A DNA stretch of 64,000 nt from Pseudomonadota bacterium (GCA_021802555.1 JAJZRU010000005.1:1-64000), one strand, 5' to 3'; shown: positions 52,172-62,161, numbered from the stretch's first letter. The notes: generated from the sequence alone by a model not told the origin. Translations and numbers: made by a program.

Positions 52172-54136
52172 TTATGCCCGGCGCGTCAGCGTGGCTTCAG
52201 GAGCCTGATCTTCCAGGGCGGCGAGTATGGCTTCGTTGAGCAAGGCCAGTTCCTCGGTCTGGCCGCGGGTCGCTGCGGCGTTGGCGCCCAGTTCCTGGAT
52301 GCGCTGATCCAGGGTTTCCGTGGCTTCGTGGATGCGCCGCACGCTGTCCAGGCGGCGCTTGAGCTGCAAGCTGCGCTCTCTGACCTGGGTGTCCATGGGC
52401 GCCATCTGGGCTTTGAGCCAGCTGTGGGTTTCGCGGTTGGCGATTTCGAAGGCCAGCACCACGCGGCTCGCCAGGGTGTCGAAGAACTTGCTTGTCAGGC
52501 GGTGATGCTCCTGGGTGATCATTTGCAGCACGGTATTGAAGCGCTCGTTGAAGACTTGCTCCAGTTGCAGGATTTCGCGGCGGTATTTTTCCAGGCTGAA
52601 CGCGGGCGGGCTTACTGTGGCGAGGCCGAAATCCTCGCTGAATTTGCGGTACATGGCGCTCATCATGGCTTGGATTTCGGCCACTTGATGATCGGCGCCG
52701 CGCAACTTCTCCCTGACGTCGGCGAAGAACGCCTTCATGGCATCCAGCAGCGTCTTGGAAAAGCGGCTGGACTCCATGATCTGGCGGGTCTTGCGCACTT
52801 CGGCGCGCAGGGCTTCCCTGCTCAGGCGCGCCTTGAGGCCTTTGGCCTGCTCGGCGAAGATGCTGCGCAGCGCGCTGAATTGCTTGAGGCCGGCATCGAA
52901 GCTCTTTTTGTCCGCGTTCGCCTTGACCATCATCTGCAGGATGACGTCGCGGTTCTTGCCGCGCAGCCCTTCCAGTTCCTCGATCTGATCCTCGATGTTG
53001 GCCAGCCGCGCTTCGAGCAATTCCGTGGTCTTGACCACCATGTCCTGCAGCGTGCCCTGGGTGGCCTCGCGCACCAGCTGCTGCTTGGCAGGAATGAGTT
53101 GGCCGGAGAGCGCCGCCTCCAGCGCCGGCAGGCGGCTTTTGGCGAGCAGGGCGTCGTCGTGCTGGACCTTGGCCACCAAGGCCTTCTGGGCCGAGACGGG
53201 GAACACCTGGCCGTTGGGGAGTTCGAGCAGCTCGGCCGTGTGGCGCGCCTGGCGCGCGATTTCCGCATTGACCTCCTCGGGGCTTTTGAGGTCGTCCCAC
53301 AGGCCGTCTATCTTGTTCAGAACCACCAGGCGCCCGCGATGGCCGCTCTGGTTGGGCGCGATGTGGTGGCGCCAGATGGTGATGTCGGATTTCGTCACCC
53401 CGGTGTCGGCCGCCAGGATGAAGAGCACGGCATGGGCGCTGGGCAGGAGGTTCAGCGTCAGTTCGGGTTCCGTGCCGATGGCGTTGAGGCCGGGCGTATC
53501 CAGGATCACCAAGCCCTGTTTGAGCAGGGGGTGCGGGAAATTGATCACCGCATGGCGCCAGCGCGGGATGTCCACCGTGCCGCTGCGTGCGAGCGCCCGG
53601 GCGATCTCCTCGTCCTGGGGATTGACCAGGCCGTATTGTTCCGCCACATCGCCGCCCACCGTCAGGGTTTCCGCGAGCGTTTGCAAGGCTCCAGCCATCT
53701 GGGCGGTGGATTCGACGTGCAGTGGCAGCACCGTCCAGCGCTCCGGCTGCGCCTTGAAGTCGGCGACCGTGCCGGCTTCCGCCCGGGTTTCGATGGGCAG
53801 CAGATGGATGGCGGGGGCTTCGCCTTCGCTGTATTGCAATTCCGTCGGGCACATGGTGGTGCGCCCGGCGGCGGAAGGCAGCACCCGCTGGCGGTAGTCG
53901 GCGAAGAAAATGGCGTTGATGAGTTCCGACTTGCCGCGGGAGAACTCCGCCACGAAGGCGACGTTGAGGCGGTCTTCCCGGAGCTTGTCCTGCAGTTGCT
54001 TGAGGCGCAGGTCCGTTTCGGCATCGCCCAGTTCCTGATGATTGAGCCAGTCCGCCAGGCGCATGATCTGGCGCGAAACGGCGTTGCGCCAATGGCTGTA
54101 ATGCTCGAAGTCGGCTGCCAGGATCGATGTGGTCAT
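52172..54136 (-). CDS. Dynamin-like GTPase
   Basis: A 654-residue bacterial dynamin-like protein. The GTPase domain has a P-loop variant AEFSRGKSE (G1, near residue 60; first glycine replaced by alanine), a threonine-containing switch (AGRTTMCPTEL), DTPGLNAIGTE (G3) and LNKIDGLWDD (G4). Long helices after residue 330 form the predicted stalk/coiled coil, and there is no clear membrane helix. Such proteins remodel or repair membranes. The start at 54136 (MTTSILAAD) was chosen; the frame upstream to 54694 is mutM antisense-register sequence. It stands alone between mutM and the GT-C gene. Confidence 0.88.
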   Translation of the reverse strand: MTTSILAADFEHYSHWRNAVSRQIMRLADWLNHQELGDAETDLRLKQLQDKLREDRLNVAFVAEFSRGKSELINAIFFADYRQRVLPSAAGRTTMCPTELQYSEGEAPAIHLLPIETRAEAGTVADFKAQPERWTVLPLHVESTAQMAGALQTLAETLTVGGDVAEQYGLVNPQDEEIARALARSGTVDIPRWRHAVINFPHPLLKQGLVILDTPGLNAIGTEPELTLNLLPSAHAVLFILAADTGVTKSDITIWRHHIAPNQSGHRGRLVVLNKIDGLWDDLKSPEEVNAEIARQARHTAELLELPNGQVFPVSAQKALVAKVQHDDALLAKSRLPALEAALSGQLIPAKQQLVREATQGTLQDMVVKTTELLEARLANIEDQIEELEGLRGKNRDVILQMMVKANADKKSFDAGLKQFSALRSIFAEQAKGLKARLSREALRAEVRKTRQIMESSRFSKTLLDAMKAFFADVREKLRGADHQVAEIQAMMSAMYRKFSEDFGLATVSPPAFSLEKYRREILQLEQVFNERFNTVLQMITQEHHRLTSKFFDTLASRVVLAFEIANRETHSWLKAQMAPMDTQVRERSLQLKRRLDSVRRIHEATETLDQRIQELGANAAATRGQTEELALLNEAILAALEDQAPEATLTRRA

Positions 54137-54225
54137 GTCGCGTGCCCCAAACACGTGCTCCGGGATGTATCGATTACGGAGCCGGTATCTGAAACTTGAG
54201 CCTGGCTTCAGGGTGTCAACAGGCT

Positions 54226-55041
54226 CTATTTTTGGCACTGCGGGCAATAATACGACGCCCGCTGGCCTTGCACGATGCGCCGGATGGGGGTGCGGCATAC
54301 CCGGCAGGGGGATCCGGCCCGGCCGTAAACCTTGGCCTCGATCTGGAAATAACCCGGTTCCCCGTCGGCCCGCCGGTAATCCCGCAGGGAGCTGCCCCCT
54401 GCCTTGAGCGCGGCCGCCAAGGTGCGTTTCACGGCTGCCGCCAGGCGGCCGCAGGCGGAGCGGGTGAGCCGCCCCGCCGCAACGCGCGGACGGATGCCGG
54501 CGCCGAACAAGGCTTCGCTGGCGTAGATGTTGCCCACCCCCGCCACCTTGCGGCTGTCCATCAGCACCGACTTGATGCCGGCCTTGACGCCGCGGCTCGC
54601 CAGGAAGAGGTATCCGCCGTCGAATTCCGGCCCCAGCGGCTCGGGTCCCAGGTGGTGCAGCAGGGGATGATCCTCGATGGCTCCGGTGTGCCACAGCACG
54701 GCGCCGAAACGGCGCGGGTCGCGCAGGCGCAGCAGCTGGCCGCGCGCGAACAACCAGTCCACATGATCGTGTCTGCCGGGCGATTCCCGCGGGTCAACGA
54801 GCCGCAGGCTGCCCGACATGCCCAGATGCACCAGCAAGGTGCCGCCGCCGAAATCGAACAGCAGATACTTGCCGCGCCGCGCGATGTCCCTCAGCGTGCT
54901 CCCTTGGAGGCGCTTTGCCAGGGCGGGATCGATAGGCCAGCGCAGGCGATGGTCGCGCACCGTCATGGCGCTCAGGCGCAGGCCGACCAGATGCGGGGCC
55001 AGGCCCCGCCGGGTGGTTTCCACTTCTGGCAGTTCGGGCAT
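54226..55041 (-). CDS. mutM: Formamidopyrimidine-DNA glycosylase MutM
   Basis: Removes 8-oxoguanine and ring-opened purines from DNA. The 271-residue protein starts with the catalytic MPELPEVETTRRGL (Pro2 nucleophile, Glu3). It has the helix-two-turn-helix NIYASEALFGAGIRP near residue 170 and a C-terminal zinc finger CRVCRTPIRRIVQGQRASYYCPQC. Length and motifs are typical. It is divergent from the TPR lipoprotein gene with a 91-base gap. Confidence 0.97.
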   Translation of the reverse strand: MPELPEVETTRRGLAPHLVGLRLSAMTVRDHRLRWPIDPALAKRLQGSTLRDIARRGKYLLFDFGGGTLLVHLGMSGSLRLVDPRESPGRHDHVDWLFARGQLLRLRDPRRFGAVLWHTGAIEDHPLLHHLGPEPLGPEFDGGYLFLASRGVKAGIKSVLMDSRKVAGVGNIYASEALFGAGIRPRVAAGRLTRSACGRLAAAVKRTLAAALKAGGSSLRDYRRADGEPGYFQIEAKVYGRAGSPCRVCRTPIRRIVQGQRASYYCPQCQK

Positions 55042-55132
55042 GGGCGCATGGTAGCGGAAAAGCCCGCGCTATGACCGGCCATGCACTAGGTGTAGGATTG
55101 CCGGGCCGAAGCACCTCCTCCGAACTTTAGAT

Positions 55133-56863
55133 ATGCCCCTCCTGAGAACGCTACCCTGGGCCGCCGCGCTCTGCTTGCTGGCTGCTTGCGGCCAGCAGCC
55201 GTTACGTTCGCCGGCACCTGCCAAAGCGCCATCGGCCGCGCCGGTTTCCGCGCCCCCCCGGACGGCGCCCGAAAAGCTGCCAGACGTGGCGCTGACGCCG
55301 CAGCTGCTCTATCAATTTCTGGTGTCGGAAATCGCAGGCCAGCGCGGCATGATAGGCGTGGCGGAGCGGGGCTACATGACCATGGCTCGGGAAACCGGCG
55401 ATCCGCGCATCGCCCGCCGTGCGGCTGACATTGCGTTCTTCGCACGCAATTACAAGGCTGCCGAGGCAGCCAGCCGCATCTGGCTCAAGGCCGATCCGGA
55501 TTCGCTGCGCGCCGCGCAAGCGCTGGCGGCAGCCCAACTGGGCCAGAATCAGTTCGCCGCCGCCGAGCCTGCCCTGCGCACCCTGCTGAGCCGCGAGGGA
55601 GCGCCCGGTTTCCTGCAACTGTCGATGCTGCTCGCCAAGACCACCGACGCCCAGGGGGCTTACCAGTTGCTGCAGCGCCTCGCGGAACCTTATCCGCAGA
55701 TGCCCGAGGCCTGGTTCGCCCTGGCGCAGGCAGCGCTCAAGGCGGGCCATCCCGCCGCGGCGCGGGAGGATCTGACCCAGGCCGACAAGCTGCGCCCGGG
55801 CTGGGAGCCGGCCGCGCTGCTGCGCGCGCAAATGCTTGCCGCGCATTCCGTACCCGAAGCCCTGATGTTCCTGAAAGCCTATTTGCAGCGCTATCCGCAG
55901 GCAGCCGATGTACGCCTGGTCTATGCTCGCCTGCTGGTCGCGGCCGGGCGCGTCCTGGATGCGCGCGTGCAGTTCGCCATGCTGGCCAGGCAGCTGCCCA
56001 ACAACGCCGAAATCGCTTATGCCGCCGGTCTGCTCGCCCTGCAGACGGGCGACTTGCCGGCGGCGCGCGATGAGCTCGCGCGCGCCGCGGCGCTGCGCTT
56101 TCCCGGCAAGGACGCTCTGGCCTATTACCGGGGTCTCGCCGACGAGGGATTGGCGCGGCCCCAGGACGCCCTGACGCAGTACCGCAAGGCCACGCGCGGC
56201 GAGTATCTGATCGCCGCGCGCAGCCGCATGGCGGAGATCCTGGCCAAGGAGGGCAAGCTCGACGAAGCCCGCGCCCTGTTGCAAGCCACGCGGCCGGCCA
56301 GCGATGCGCAGCGCATCCAGCTCATCCAGGCGCAGGCGGCCCTGCTGCGCGGCGCCAAGGATTACGCAAAGCTTTACGAATTCCTCGGTGCGGGCCTCAA
56401 GCGCTTTCCCGAATCCCCGGATTTGCTCTATGACCACGCCATGGCGGCGGAGAAGCTCGACAAGCTGGAGGTGGTGGAGACGGATTTGCGCAAGCTCATA
56501 CGCCAGCAGCCGGACAACGCGCAGGCCTACAACGCGCTGGGCTATACGCTGGCGGAAAAGACCGATCGCCTGAAGGAAGCGGCAGGGCTGCTCGACAAAG
56601 CGCTGAGCCTGGCGCCCGACGATCCTTTCATCCTGGACAGCGTCGGCTGGCTGAATTTTCGCCAGGGCCATCTGGCGCGTGCGCGCGAATATCTGGAACG
56701 CGCCTACAAGCTGCGCGCCGACCCCGAAATCGCCGCTCATCTGGGCGAGGTGTTATGGATGCAGGGCAGCCACCAGGCCGCGTTGGATTTGTGGAAAACC
56801 TCTCTGCAAAGTCATCCGCAGAACGAGGCCCTGCTGCAGGCGCTGAAAAAATTCCGGCCTTGA
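55133..56863 (+). CDS. TPR-repeat lipoprotein
   Basis: A 576-residue secreted protein with a lipoprotein signal (LCLLAACGQQ, cysteine at residue 19) followed by at least nine tetratricopeptide-like helical repeats. The last repeat contains the frequent DNAQAYNALGYTLAEKTDRLKEAAGLLDKALSLAPDDPFILDSVGWLNFRQG-type sequence. Outer-membrane TPR lipoproteins of this kind often sit before lolB and ispE in betaproteobacteria. No enzymatic function is suggested. It overlaps lolB by four bases. Confidence 0.9.
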   Translation: MPLLRTLPWAAALCLLAACGQQPLRSPAPAKAPSAAPVSAPPRTAPEKLPDVALTPQLLYQFLVSEIAGQRGMIGVAERGYMTMARETGDPRIARRAADIAFFARNYKAAEAASRIWLKADPDSLRAAQALAAAQLGQNQFAAAEPALRTLLSREGAPGFLQLSMLLAKTTDAQGAYQLLQRLAEPYPQMPEAWFALAQAALKAGHPAAAREDLTQADKLRPGWEPAALLRAQMLAAHSVPEALMFLKAYLQRYPQAADVRLVYARLLVAAGRVLDARVQFAMLARQLPNNAEIAYAAGLLALQTGDLPAARDELARAAALRFPGKDALAYYRGLADEGLARPQDALTQYRKATRGEYLIAARSRMAEILAKEGKLDEARALLQATRPASDAQRIQLIQAQAALLRGAKDYAKLYEFLGAGLKRFPESPDLLYDHAMAAEKLDKLEVVETDLRKLIRQQPDNAQAYNALGYTLAEKTDRLKEAAGLLDKALSLAPDDPFILDSVGWLNFRQGHLARAREYLERAYKLRADPEIAAHLGEVLWMQGSHQAALDLWKTSLQSHPQNEALLQALKKFRP

Positions 56864-57405
56864 GGCGCGCCGGCGCTCTGGCTTTGCTTCTGTTCCTCGC
56901 CGGTTGCGCGAGCGCGCCGGCGCCGCCGCCGGCAGCCGCTGCGCACGGCCCTCCTGCCTTTGCGCTGGATGGCCGCATAGGCGTCAGGGACGGCGAACAT
57001 TCCTTCTTCGGCAACCTGCACTGGCGCGCCGCCGCGGGCGGCGACGAATTGATCCTGGCCACGCCCCTGGGCCAAGGGGTGGCGCGCATCACCCGCAGCG
57101 CTGACGCGACGGTGCTGCAATGGCCCGATGGCCGCAGCGAGATGGCGGCCGATCCCGAAGACCTGCTGAAAAAAGTCCTCGGTTTCCGCTTGCCGCTGGG
57201 GGGCCTGGATTATTGGGTGGAAGGCCGGCTCGACCCGCACCGGCCCGGCGAGGTGGTCAGAAACGGGGAGGGCCGCATCGAGCGTCTGTCCCAGGATGGC
57301 TGGCAGGTGCATTACCTGGCTTATGCGGGTACGCGCCCAGCCAGGCTCAGGCTGCGCCGCGATGACATCGAGGTGACTCTCATCGTGGACCGTTGGGAGC
57401 GCTGA
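56860..57405 (+). CDS. lolB: Outer membrane lipoprotein receptor LolB
   Basis: Accepts lipoproteins from LolA and inserts them into the outer membrane. The 181-residue precursor has a lipobox LFLAGCAS (cysteine at residue 16). The LolB domain contains FALDGRIGVRDGEHSFFGNLHW, LPLGGLDYWVEGRLDPHRPGEV and a C-terminal LRLRRDDIEVTLIVDRWE. The start TTG at 56860 overlaps the preceding stop. The stop overlaps the ispE ATG, so the three genes are coupled. Confidence 0.93.
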   Translation: MRRAGALALLLFLAGCASAPAPPPAAAAHGPPAFALDGRIGVRDGEHSFFGNLHWRAAAGGDELILATPLGQGVARITRSADATVLQWPDGRSEMAADPEDLLKKVLGFRLPLGGLDYWVEGRLDPHRPGEVVRNGEGRIERLSQDGWQVHYLAYAGTRPARLRLRRDDIEVTLIVDRWER

Positions 57406-58226
57406 TGGAGACTTTTTTCGCGCCCGCCAAGCTGAATTTGTTCCTCCACGTCGTGGGACGGCGCGCCGACGGCTATCATCTGCTGCAAAGCGTGTTCCGC
57501 CTGCTCGACTACGGCGACGAGGTGGACGTGGCTGTGCGCACGGATGGCGCCATCCGGCGCCTGACGCCGATCGCCGGCGTGGACGAGGTGCAGGACTTGA
57601 CCCTCAAGGCGGCCCGTCTGCTGCAAGCGGAAAGCGGGACGGCCCTGGGCGCCGACATTGCGGTGCGCAAGCGCCTGCCCCTGGGCGGCGGCCTGGGCGG
57701 CGGCAGTTCCGATGCCGCCGCTGTGCTGCTGGCCTTGAACGGCCTCTGGGGACTGAACTGGCCCAGGCCGCGCCTGGCCGAACTGGGCCTGCGCCTGGGG
57801 GCCGATGTGCCGTTTTTCGTGGGTGGCAGCAACGCCTTCGTCGAAGGCATCGGCGAACGCCTGACCCCCATCGCGCTGCCGCCTGCCTGGTATGTGGTGC
57901 TGATCCCGCCGGTGCACGTGGCGACGGCGGAAATTTTCGCCCTGCCGGAGCTCAAGCGCGACCGCGCGGCCATCCGGCCGCAGGATTACCGGCCCGGCTT
58001 CGGGGTGAACGACCTGCAGGCGCCGGTGGCGGCGCGCTATCCGGCGGTGGCAGGGCATCTTGCCTGGCTGGCGGAGTTTGGCGATGCCCGCATGACCGGA
58101 TCGGGCGCCTGCGTCTTCCTGGGCGCGCCCGACGCCGTTCGCGCGCAGGAGATACTCGCGCGGCGCCCCGCGGGCATGGCCGGCTTCGCGGCCCGCGGCT
58201 TGAACAACCCCCCCTTGCTTTGCTAG
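57405..58226 (+). CDS. ispE: 4-diphosphocytidyl-2-C-methyl-D-erythritol kinase
   Basis: GHMP kinase of the MEP isoprenoid pathway. The 273-residue protein has the N-terminal FFAPAKLNLFLHVVGRRADGYH, the ATP-binding LPLGGGLGGGSSDAAAVLLALN near residue 88 and a C-terminal MTGSGACVFLGA. The ATG at 57405 shares a base with the lolB stop. The promoter for tRNA-Gln lies over its 3' end. Confidence 0.96.
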   Translation: METFFAPAKLNLFLHVVGRRADGYHLLQSVFRLLDYGDEVDVAVRTDGAIRRLTPIAGVDEVQDLTLKAARLLQAESGTALGADIAVRKRLPLGGGLGGGSSDAAAVLLALNGLWGLNWPRPRLAELGLRLGADVPFFVGGSNAFVEGIGERLTPIALPPAWYVVLIPPVHVATAEIFALPELKRDRAAIRPQDYRPGFGVNDLQAPVAARYPAVAGHLAWLAEFGDARMTGSGACVFLGAPDAVRAQEILARRPAGMAGFAARGLNNPPLLC

Positions 58227-58229
58227 AAT
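58200..58229 (+). promoter_or_regulatory. Promoter of tRNA-Gln
   Basis: TTGAAC at 58200-58205 and TAGAAT at 58224-58229 are separated by 18 bases, followed by a GC-rich discriminator (CCGCG), as expected for a stable-RNA promoter. The -35 box overlaps the last codons of ispE. Confidence 0.65.
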
Positions 58230-58242
58230 CCGCGTCCTTCAC

Positions 58243-58317
58243 AGGGGAGTCGCCAAGTGGTAAGGCATCGGATTTTGATTCCGACATTCGCAGGTTCGAT
58301 CCCTGCCTCCCCTGCCA
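58243..58317 (+). tRNA. tRNA-Gln (UUG)
   Basis: The 75-base cloverleaf has acceptor stem AGGGGAG / CTCCCCT, a D-loop with AAGTGGTAAGGC, anticodon TTG in the loop TTTTGAT, the T-arm GTTCGATCC and an encoded CCA end (58315-58317). It lies between ispE and prs. Confidence 0.97.
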
Positions 58318-58399
58318 AACAGGGTGTGATTGATGTGACGAGCCGCTGACGCGGCTATTTTTGTTGCGGTTTCCAGCGAACCTTGCGGGCGGATACACG

Positions 58400-59350
58400 G
58401 TGGCTACGGAAAATTTGATGGTCTTCACGGGCAACGCGCATCCGCGCCTGGCCGAAGATGTGGTGCGCCATCTGAATCTGCGCCTGGGGCGCGCCACCGT
58501 GGGCCGCTTCTCCGACGGCGAAATCCAGGTGGAAATCCTGGAGAACGCGCGCGGCAAGGACGTTTTCGTGCTGCAATCCACCTGCATGCCGACGAACGAG
58601 ACGCTCATGGAAGTGATGGTCATGGTCGATGCGCTCAAGCGGGCCTCGGCGGCGCGCATCACCGCCGCCATTCCCTACTACGGCTATGCGCGCCAGGACC
58701 GCCGCACCCGCTCGGCCCGGGTGCCCATCACCGCGAAGGTGGTGGCGAACATGCTGCAGGGCGTGGGCGTGGACCGGGTGCTGACCATGGACCTGCACTC
58801 GGACCAGATCCAGGGGTTCTTCGACATCCCGGTCGACAACATCTACTCTTCGCCCGTGCTGCTGGGCGACATCTGGAAGCACAACCACCCCGATCTGATG
58901 GTGGTGTCGCCCGATGTCGGCGGGGTGGTGCGGGCCCGCGCCATCGCCAAGCGCCTGGAATGTGACCTGGCCATCATCGACAAGCGCCGCCCCAAGCCCA
59001 ACGTCGCCAAGGTCATGCATATCATCGGCGACGTGGCGGGGCGCTCCTGCATCATCATGGACGACCTCGTGGACACCGCCAACACCCTGTGCGAGGCGGC
59101 GCAGGCATTGAAGGACAACGGCGCGGCCCGCGTATTCGCGTACTGCACCCATGCCGTGCTGTCGGGCAGCGCCGCCACGCGCATCGCCAGCTCGGCGCTC
59201 GACGGGCTGGTGGTGACCGACACCATACCCTTGCGCGATGACGCGCGCGCCTGCGGCAAGATCCGCCAGCTTTCCATCGCCGGGCTGTTGGCCGAGACGA
59301 TCAGCCGCATCAGCAACGAAGATTCCGTCAGTTCGCTCTTCATCGAGTGA
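58400..59350 (+). CDS. prs: Ribose-phosphate pyrophosphokinase
   Basis: Makes phosphoribosyl pyrophosphate from ribose 5-phosphate and ATP. The 316-residue protein begins [20 protein letters not shown] and has [30 protein letters not shown], the [11 protein letters not shown] metal site and the PRPP-binding [16 protein letters not shown] near residue 220. GTG at 58400 gives the family-like start (TENLMVF); an upstream extension to 58361 is unlikely. It would also supply PRPP for the ubiA-type phosphoribosyl transfer. Confidence 0.96.
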   Translation: MATENLMVFTGNAHPRLAEDVVRHLNLRLGRATVGRFSDGEIQVEILENARGKDVFVLQSTCMPTNETLMEVMVMVDALKRASAARITAAIPYYGYARQDRRTRSARVPITAKVVANMLQGVGVDRVLTMDLHSDQIQGFFDIPVDNIYSSPVLLGDIWKHNHPDLMVVSPDVGGVVRARAIAKRLECDLAIIDKRRPKPNVAKVMHIIGDVAGRSCIIMDDLVDTANTLCEAAQALKDNGAARVFAYCTHAVLSGSAATRIASSALDGLVVTDTIPLRDDARACGKIRQLSIAGLLAETISRISNEDSVSSLFIE

Positions 59351-59356
59351 ACTGCG

Positions 59357-59390
59357 GGCCCCGCCGGCCGGAAGCGGCGGGGCCTGTTTT
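59357..59390 (+). terminator. Rho-independent terminator after prs
   Basis: A perfect 10-bp GC stem GGCCCCGCCG / CGGCGGGGCC (59357-59366 with 59375-59384) with an 8-base loop is followed by TGTTTT. rplY starts 48 bases later, so it may also act as an attenuator. Confidence 0.8.
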
Positions 59391-59437
59391 GCAACGCTTC
59401 CGGCCTTCTGGTCGCGGAAGGTTTTTTGGAGTTGAAC

Positions 59438-60067
59438 ATGCAAATCGAAGTCATCGCCTTCAAGCGTGACGCTCAGGGCACCGGTGCGAGCCGCCGCCTG
59501 CGTCGCTCCGGCTTTGTGCCGGCGGTCATCTACGGTGGGGAGAGGGCCCCCGCCATGATCCAGCTGGATCACAACGCGCTCTATCACGCCCTGCGCAAGG
59601 AGAGCTTCCACTCCTCCGTCCTCAACATCAAGGTGGACGGGCAGGCGGAAATGGCCGTGCTGCGCGACGTGCAGATGCATCCTTACAAGCAGCAAATCCT
59701 GCACGTGGATTTGCAGCGCGTGGACAAGGATCAAAAGATCCATGTCAAGGTGCCGCTGCACTTCGTCAACGCGGAGCAGAGCCCCGGCGTGAAACTGGGC
59801 GGCGGTATCCCCAGCCACGTCATGACCGAACTGGACGTGGCCTGTCTGCCGGGCAATCTGCCGGAATTCATCGAGGTCGACATGGGCAGTCTTCAGGTGG
59901 GGCAGTCCGTCCATCTCAACGACGTCGCGCTGCCTGCGGGGGTCGAACCGGTGGCCCACCTGAAGACGGAAAACCCCGTGCTTGCCTCCATCGCCTCCTC
60001 CCAGAAAGGTGTGGAAGAGGAAGCGCCGACTGCGGCGCCGCCAGCCGAGGGCGCGCCCCAGGCCTGA
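59438..60067 (+). CDS. rplY: 50S ribosomal protein L25 (CTC type)
   Basis: Binds 5S rRNA in the large subunit. The 209-residue protein is the long, two-domain CTC form. It has an N-terminal L25 domain ([30 protein letters not shown]) and a C-terminal domain ([46 protein letters not shown]). Its tail is rich in Glu, Ala and Pro. The ATG at 59438 follows TTTTGGAG. The usual neighbour pth follows. Confidence 0.96.
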   Translation: MQIEVIAFKRDAQGTGASRRLRRSGFVPAVIYGGERAPAMIQLDHNALYHALRKESFHSSVLNIKVDGQAEMAVLRDVQMHPYKQQILHVDLQRVDKDQKIHVKVPLHFVNAEQSPGVKLGGGIPSHVMTELDVACLPGNLPEFIEVDMGSLQVGQSVHLNDVALPAGVEPVAHLKTENPVLASIASSQKGVEEEAPTAAPPAEGAPQA

Positions 60068-60094
60068 AGCGCGGCGTTTTCCCGGCACTGACCC

Positions 60095-60673
60095 ATGGCC
60101 GGCATCCGCCTCATCGTCGGCCTGGGCAACCCCGGAGCGGAGTACGCCCAGACCCGGCACAACGCCGGGTTTTGGTTTATCGAGCGCCTGGCTGAGCAGG
60201 AGGCCTCGGCGATGCGCCCGGACAGGCGCTTTTTCGGCCTGGCGGGGCGTTGCGGCGATGCCTGGCTGCTGGCGCCGCAAACCTATATGAACCGTTCGGG
60301 AGGGTCGGTGGCTGCCATGGCCAATTTTTACCGCGTGAGCCCGGAGGAGATACTGGTGGCGCACGACGAGCTGGATTTGCCGGCGGGGGGCGTGCGCCTC
60401 AAACGCGGCGGCGGCCATGCCGGTCACAATGGCCTGCGCGACATCGCCGCGCGGCTGGGCAGCGCCGATTTCTGGCGCCTGCGCCTGGGCATCGGCCATC
60501 CGCGCGTCCTGGGCCTGGATCAGGCGGTGGCCGATTACGTGCTGCATCGGCCGCCGGCCGCTCAGCTGGCGTCCATAGAGGCGGCGCTCGAACGTGCTCT
60601 GGCGCTGGTGCCCGAGTTTTTGCGCGGCGATTTTTCTGCCGCCATGCAACGTCTGCACACCCAAGAACCATGA
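60095..60673 (+). CDS. pth: Peptidyl-tRNA hydrolase
   Basis: Recycles peptidyl-tRNA released from stalled ribosomes. The 192-residue protein has the family motifs [22 protein letters not shown] (catalytic histidine near residue 23), [12 protein letters not shown] near residue 66, [29 protein letters not shown] near residue 92 and RLRLGIGHP. Its stop overlaps the ychF start. Confidence 0.97.
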   Translation: MAGIRLIVGLGNPGAEYAQTRHNAGFWFIERLAEQEASAMRPDRRFFGLAGRCGDAWLLAPQTYMNRSGGSVAAMANFYRVSPEEILVAHDELDLPAGGVRLKRGGGHAGHNGLRDIAARLGSADFWRLRLGIGHPRVLGLDQAVADYVLHRPPAAQLASIEAALERALALVPEFLRGDFSAAMQRLHTQEP

Positions 60674-61761
60674 GCCTGAAATGCGGCATCGTCGGCCTGC
60701 CCAATGTCGGCAAGTCCACTCTTTTCAACGCCCTGACTAGCGCGGGCATCGCGGCGGAAAACTACCCTTTCTGCACCATCGAACCGAACACCGGCGTGGT
60801 CGAGGTGCCCGATCCGCGCCTGGCCCGGCTCGCTGCTGTGGTCAAGCCGCAGCGCGTGGTTCCTGCCGTGGTGGAGTTCGTCGATATCGCCGGCTTGGTG
60901 GCGGGGGCTTCCAAGGGCGAGGGGCTGGGCAACCAGTTCCTGGCCAACATCCGCGAAACCGACGCGATTCTTCATGTCGTGCGCTGCTTTCACAACGACA
61001 ACGTCATTCACGTCGCCGGCCGGGTGGATCCTCTGGCGGACGTGGAAACCATCGCCACGGAACTGGCCCTGGCCGATTTGGCGAGCGCCGAGAAAGCGCT
61101 CGCGCGCCACGAGAAGCCTGCGCGCGCCGGCGACAAGGAAGCAAAAAAAATGGTCGCCGCCCTGGAAGCCGTGATCGCCGCGCTCAACGAGGGGCGGCCG
61201 GCGCGCGCCGCCGGGCTGGACCAGGAGGGGCTCGCGGCGGTCAAGCCGCTTTGCCTGATGACCCTGAAACCCACGTTGTATGTCGCCAACGTCGGCGAGG
61301 AGGGTTTTCACGACAACTCCCTGCTCGATGCGCTCAAGGCCTATGCCGCCAAGGAAAACGCCCCGGTGGTCCCGCTGTGCGCGGCGCTTGAGGCGGAGCT
61401 GCAGGAGCTTTCCCCGGATGAGCGCGTCGAATACCTCAAGGAGCTCGGTTGGGAAGAGCCCGGCCTCAATCGCCTCATCCGTGCGGCCTACGATTTGCTG
61501 GACCTGCAAACCTATTTCACCGCCGGGGTCAAAGAAGTACGTGCCTGGACCATCAGGAAAGGCGACACCGCGCCGCAGGCGGCCGGGGTCATCCATACCG
61601 ATTTCGAACGCGGATTTATCCGTGCGCAGACCATAGCCTTCGAGGATTTCATTGCCTGCGGCGGCGAGCAGGGTGCCAAAGAGGCCGGGAAAATGCGCGC
61701 GGAGGGCAAGGACTACGTGGTCCGGGACGGCGACGTGATGAATTTCCTGTTCAATGTCTGA
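60670..61761 (+). CDS. ychF: Redox-regulated ATPase YchF
   Basis: Obg-like P-loop protein that binds ATP and ribosomes. The 363-residue protein has [18 protein letters not shown] near residue 6, [20 protein letters not shown] near residue 72, a coiled-coil insertion (about 130-200) and the TGS domain at the end ([41 protein letters not shown]). It overlaps pth by four bases, the standard pth-ychF order. Confidence 0.97.
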   Translation: MSLKCGIVGLPNVGKSTLFNALTSAGIAAENYPFCTIEPNTGVVEVPDPRLARLAAVVKPQRVVPAVVEFVDIAGLVAGASKGEGLGNQFLANIRETDAILHVVRCFHNDNVIHVAGRVDPLADVETIATELALADLASAEKALARHEKPARAGDKEAKKMVAALEAVIAALNEGRPARAAGLDQEGLAAVKPLCLMTLKPTLYVANVGEEGFHDNSLLDALKAYAAKENAPVVPLCAALEAELQELSPDERVEYLKELGWEEPGLNRLIRAAYDLLDLQTYFTAGVKEVRAWTIRKGDTAPQAAGVIHTDFERGFIRAQTIAFEDFIACGGEQGAKEAGKMRAEGKDYVVRDGDVMNFLFNV

Positions 61762-61770
61762 TTGCCGAGT

Positions 61771-61800
61771 TTGACACGTTTTCCCCCGCAACCGTATAAT
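61771..61800 (+). promoter_or_regulatory. Promoter of the tRNA-Tyr-Gly-Thr-tuf operon
   Basis: A consensus TTGACA (61771-61776) and TATAAT (61795-61800) are separated by 18 bases, with a GC-rich CCCGCGC discriminator, the form expected for growth-rate and ppGpp-controlled stable RNA genes. The tRNA-Tyr begins 16 bases later. Confidence 0.85.
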
Positions 61801-61816
61801 CCCGCGCTTTCGTTTG

Positions 61817-61901
61817 GGTGGGGTTCCCGAGCGGTCAAAGGGAGCAGACTGTAAATCTGCCGGCTCTGCCTTCGAAGGTTCGAATCCTTCCCCCACCACC
61901 A
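61817..61901 (+). tRNA. tRNA-Tyr (GUA)
   Basis: A class II tRNA of 85 bases with a long variable arm. It has acceptor GGTGGGG / CCCCACC, anticodon GTA in CTGTAAA, T-arm GTTCGAATC and an encoded CCA. First gene of the tRNA-tuf transcript. Confidence 0.97.
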
Positions 61902-61936
61902 GAGTTTAGCAGCGGGAAGCGTTCGTTCCCGGCCGG

Positions 61937-62010
61937 GCGGGTGTAGCTCAATGGTAGAGCTGAAGCCTTCCAAGCTTAAGACGAGGGTTCGATTCCCTTC
62001 ACCCGCTCCA
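61937..62010 (+). tRNA. tRNA-Gly (UCC)
   Basis: A 74-base cloverleaf with acceptor GCGGGTG / CACCCGC, anticodon TCC in the loop CTTCCAA, T-arm GTTCGATTC and an encoded CCA. It lies 35 bases after tRNA-Tyr. Confidence 0.97.
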
Positions 62011-62057
62011 TTGTTTTTGTTTGTGCGTCCGTGCCGTTGAGCGGGCGAAAGAGCCAG

Positions 62058-62132
<75 letters not shown>

Positions 62133-62161
62133 GTTGCCATCGGTCGAGTTGGGGGTGTGTT

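Noticed and set aside
52160-54199. 679-codon plus-strand frame over the dynamin-like gene
   Set aside because: Antisense shadow; GTPase motifs are on the minus strand.
58355-60664. 769-codon minus-strand frame across prs, rplY and pth
   Set aside because: Histidine/arginine-rich antisense sequence covering three clear genes, with no recognisable domain.
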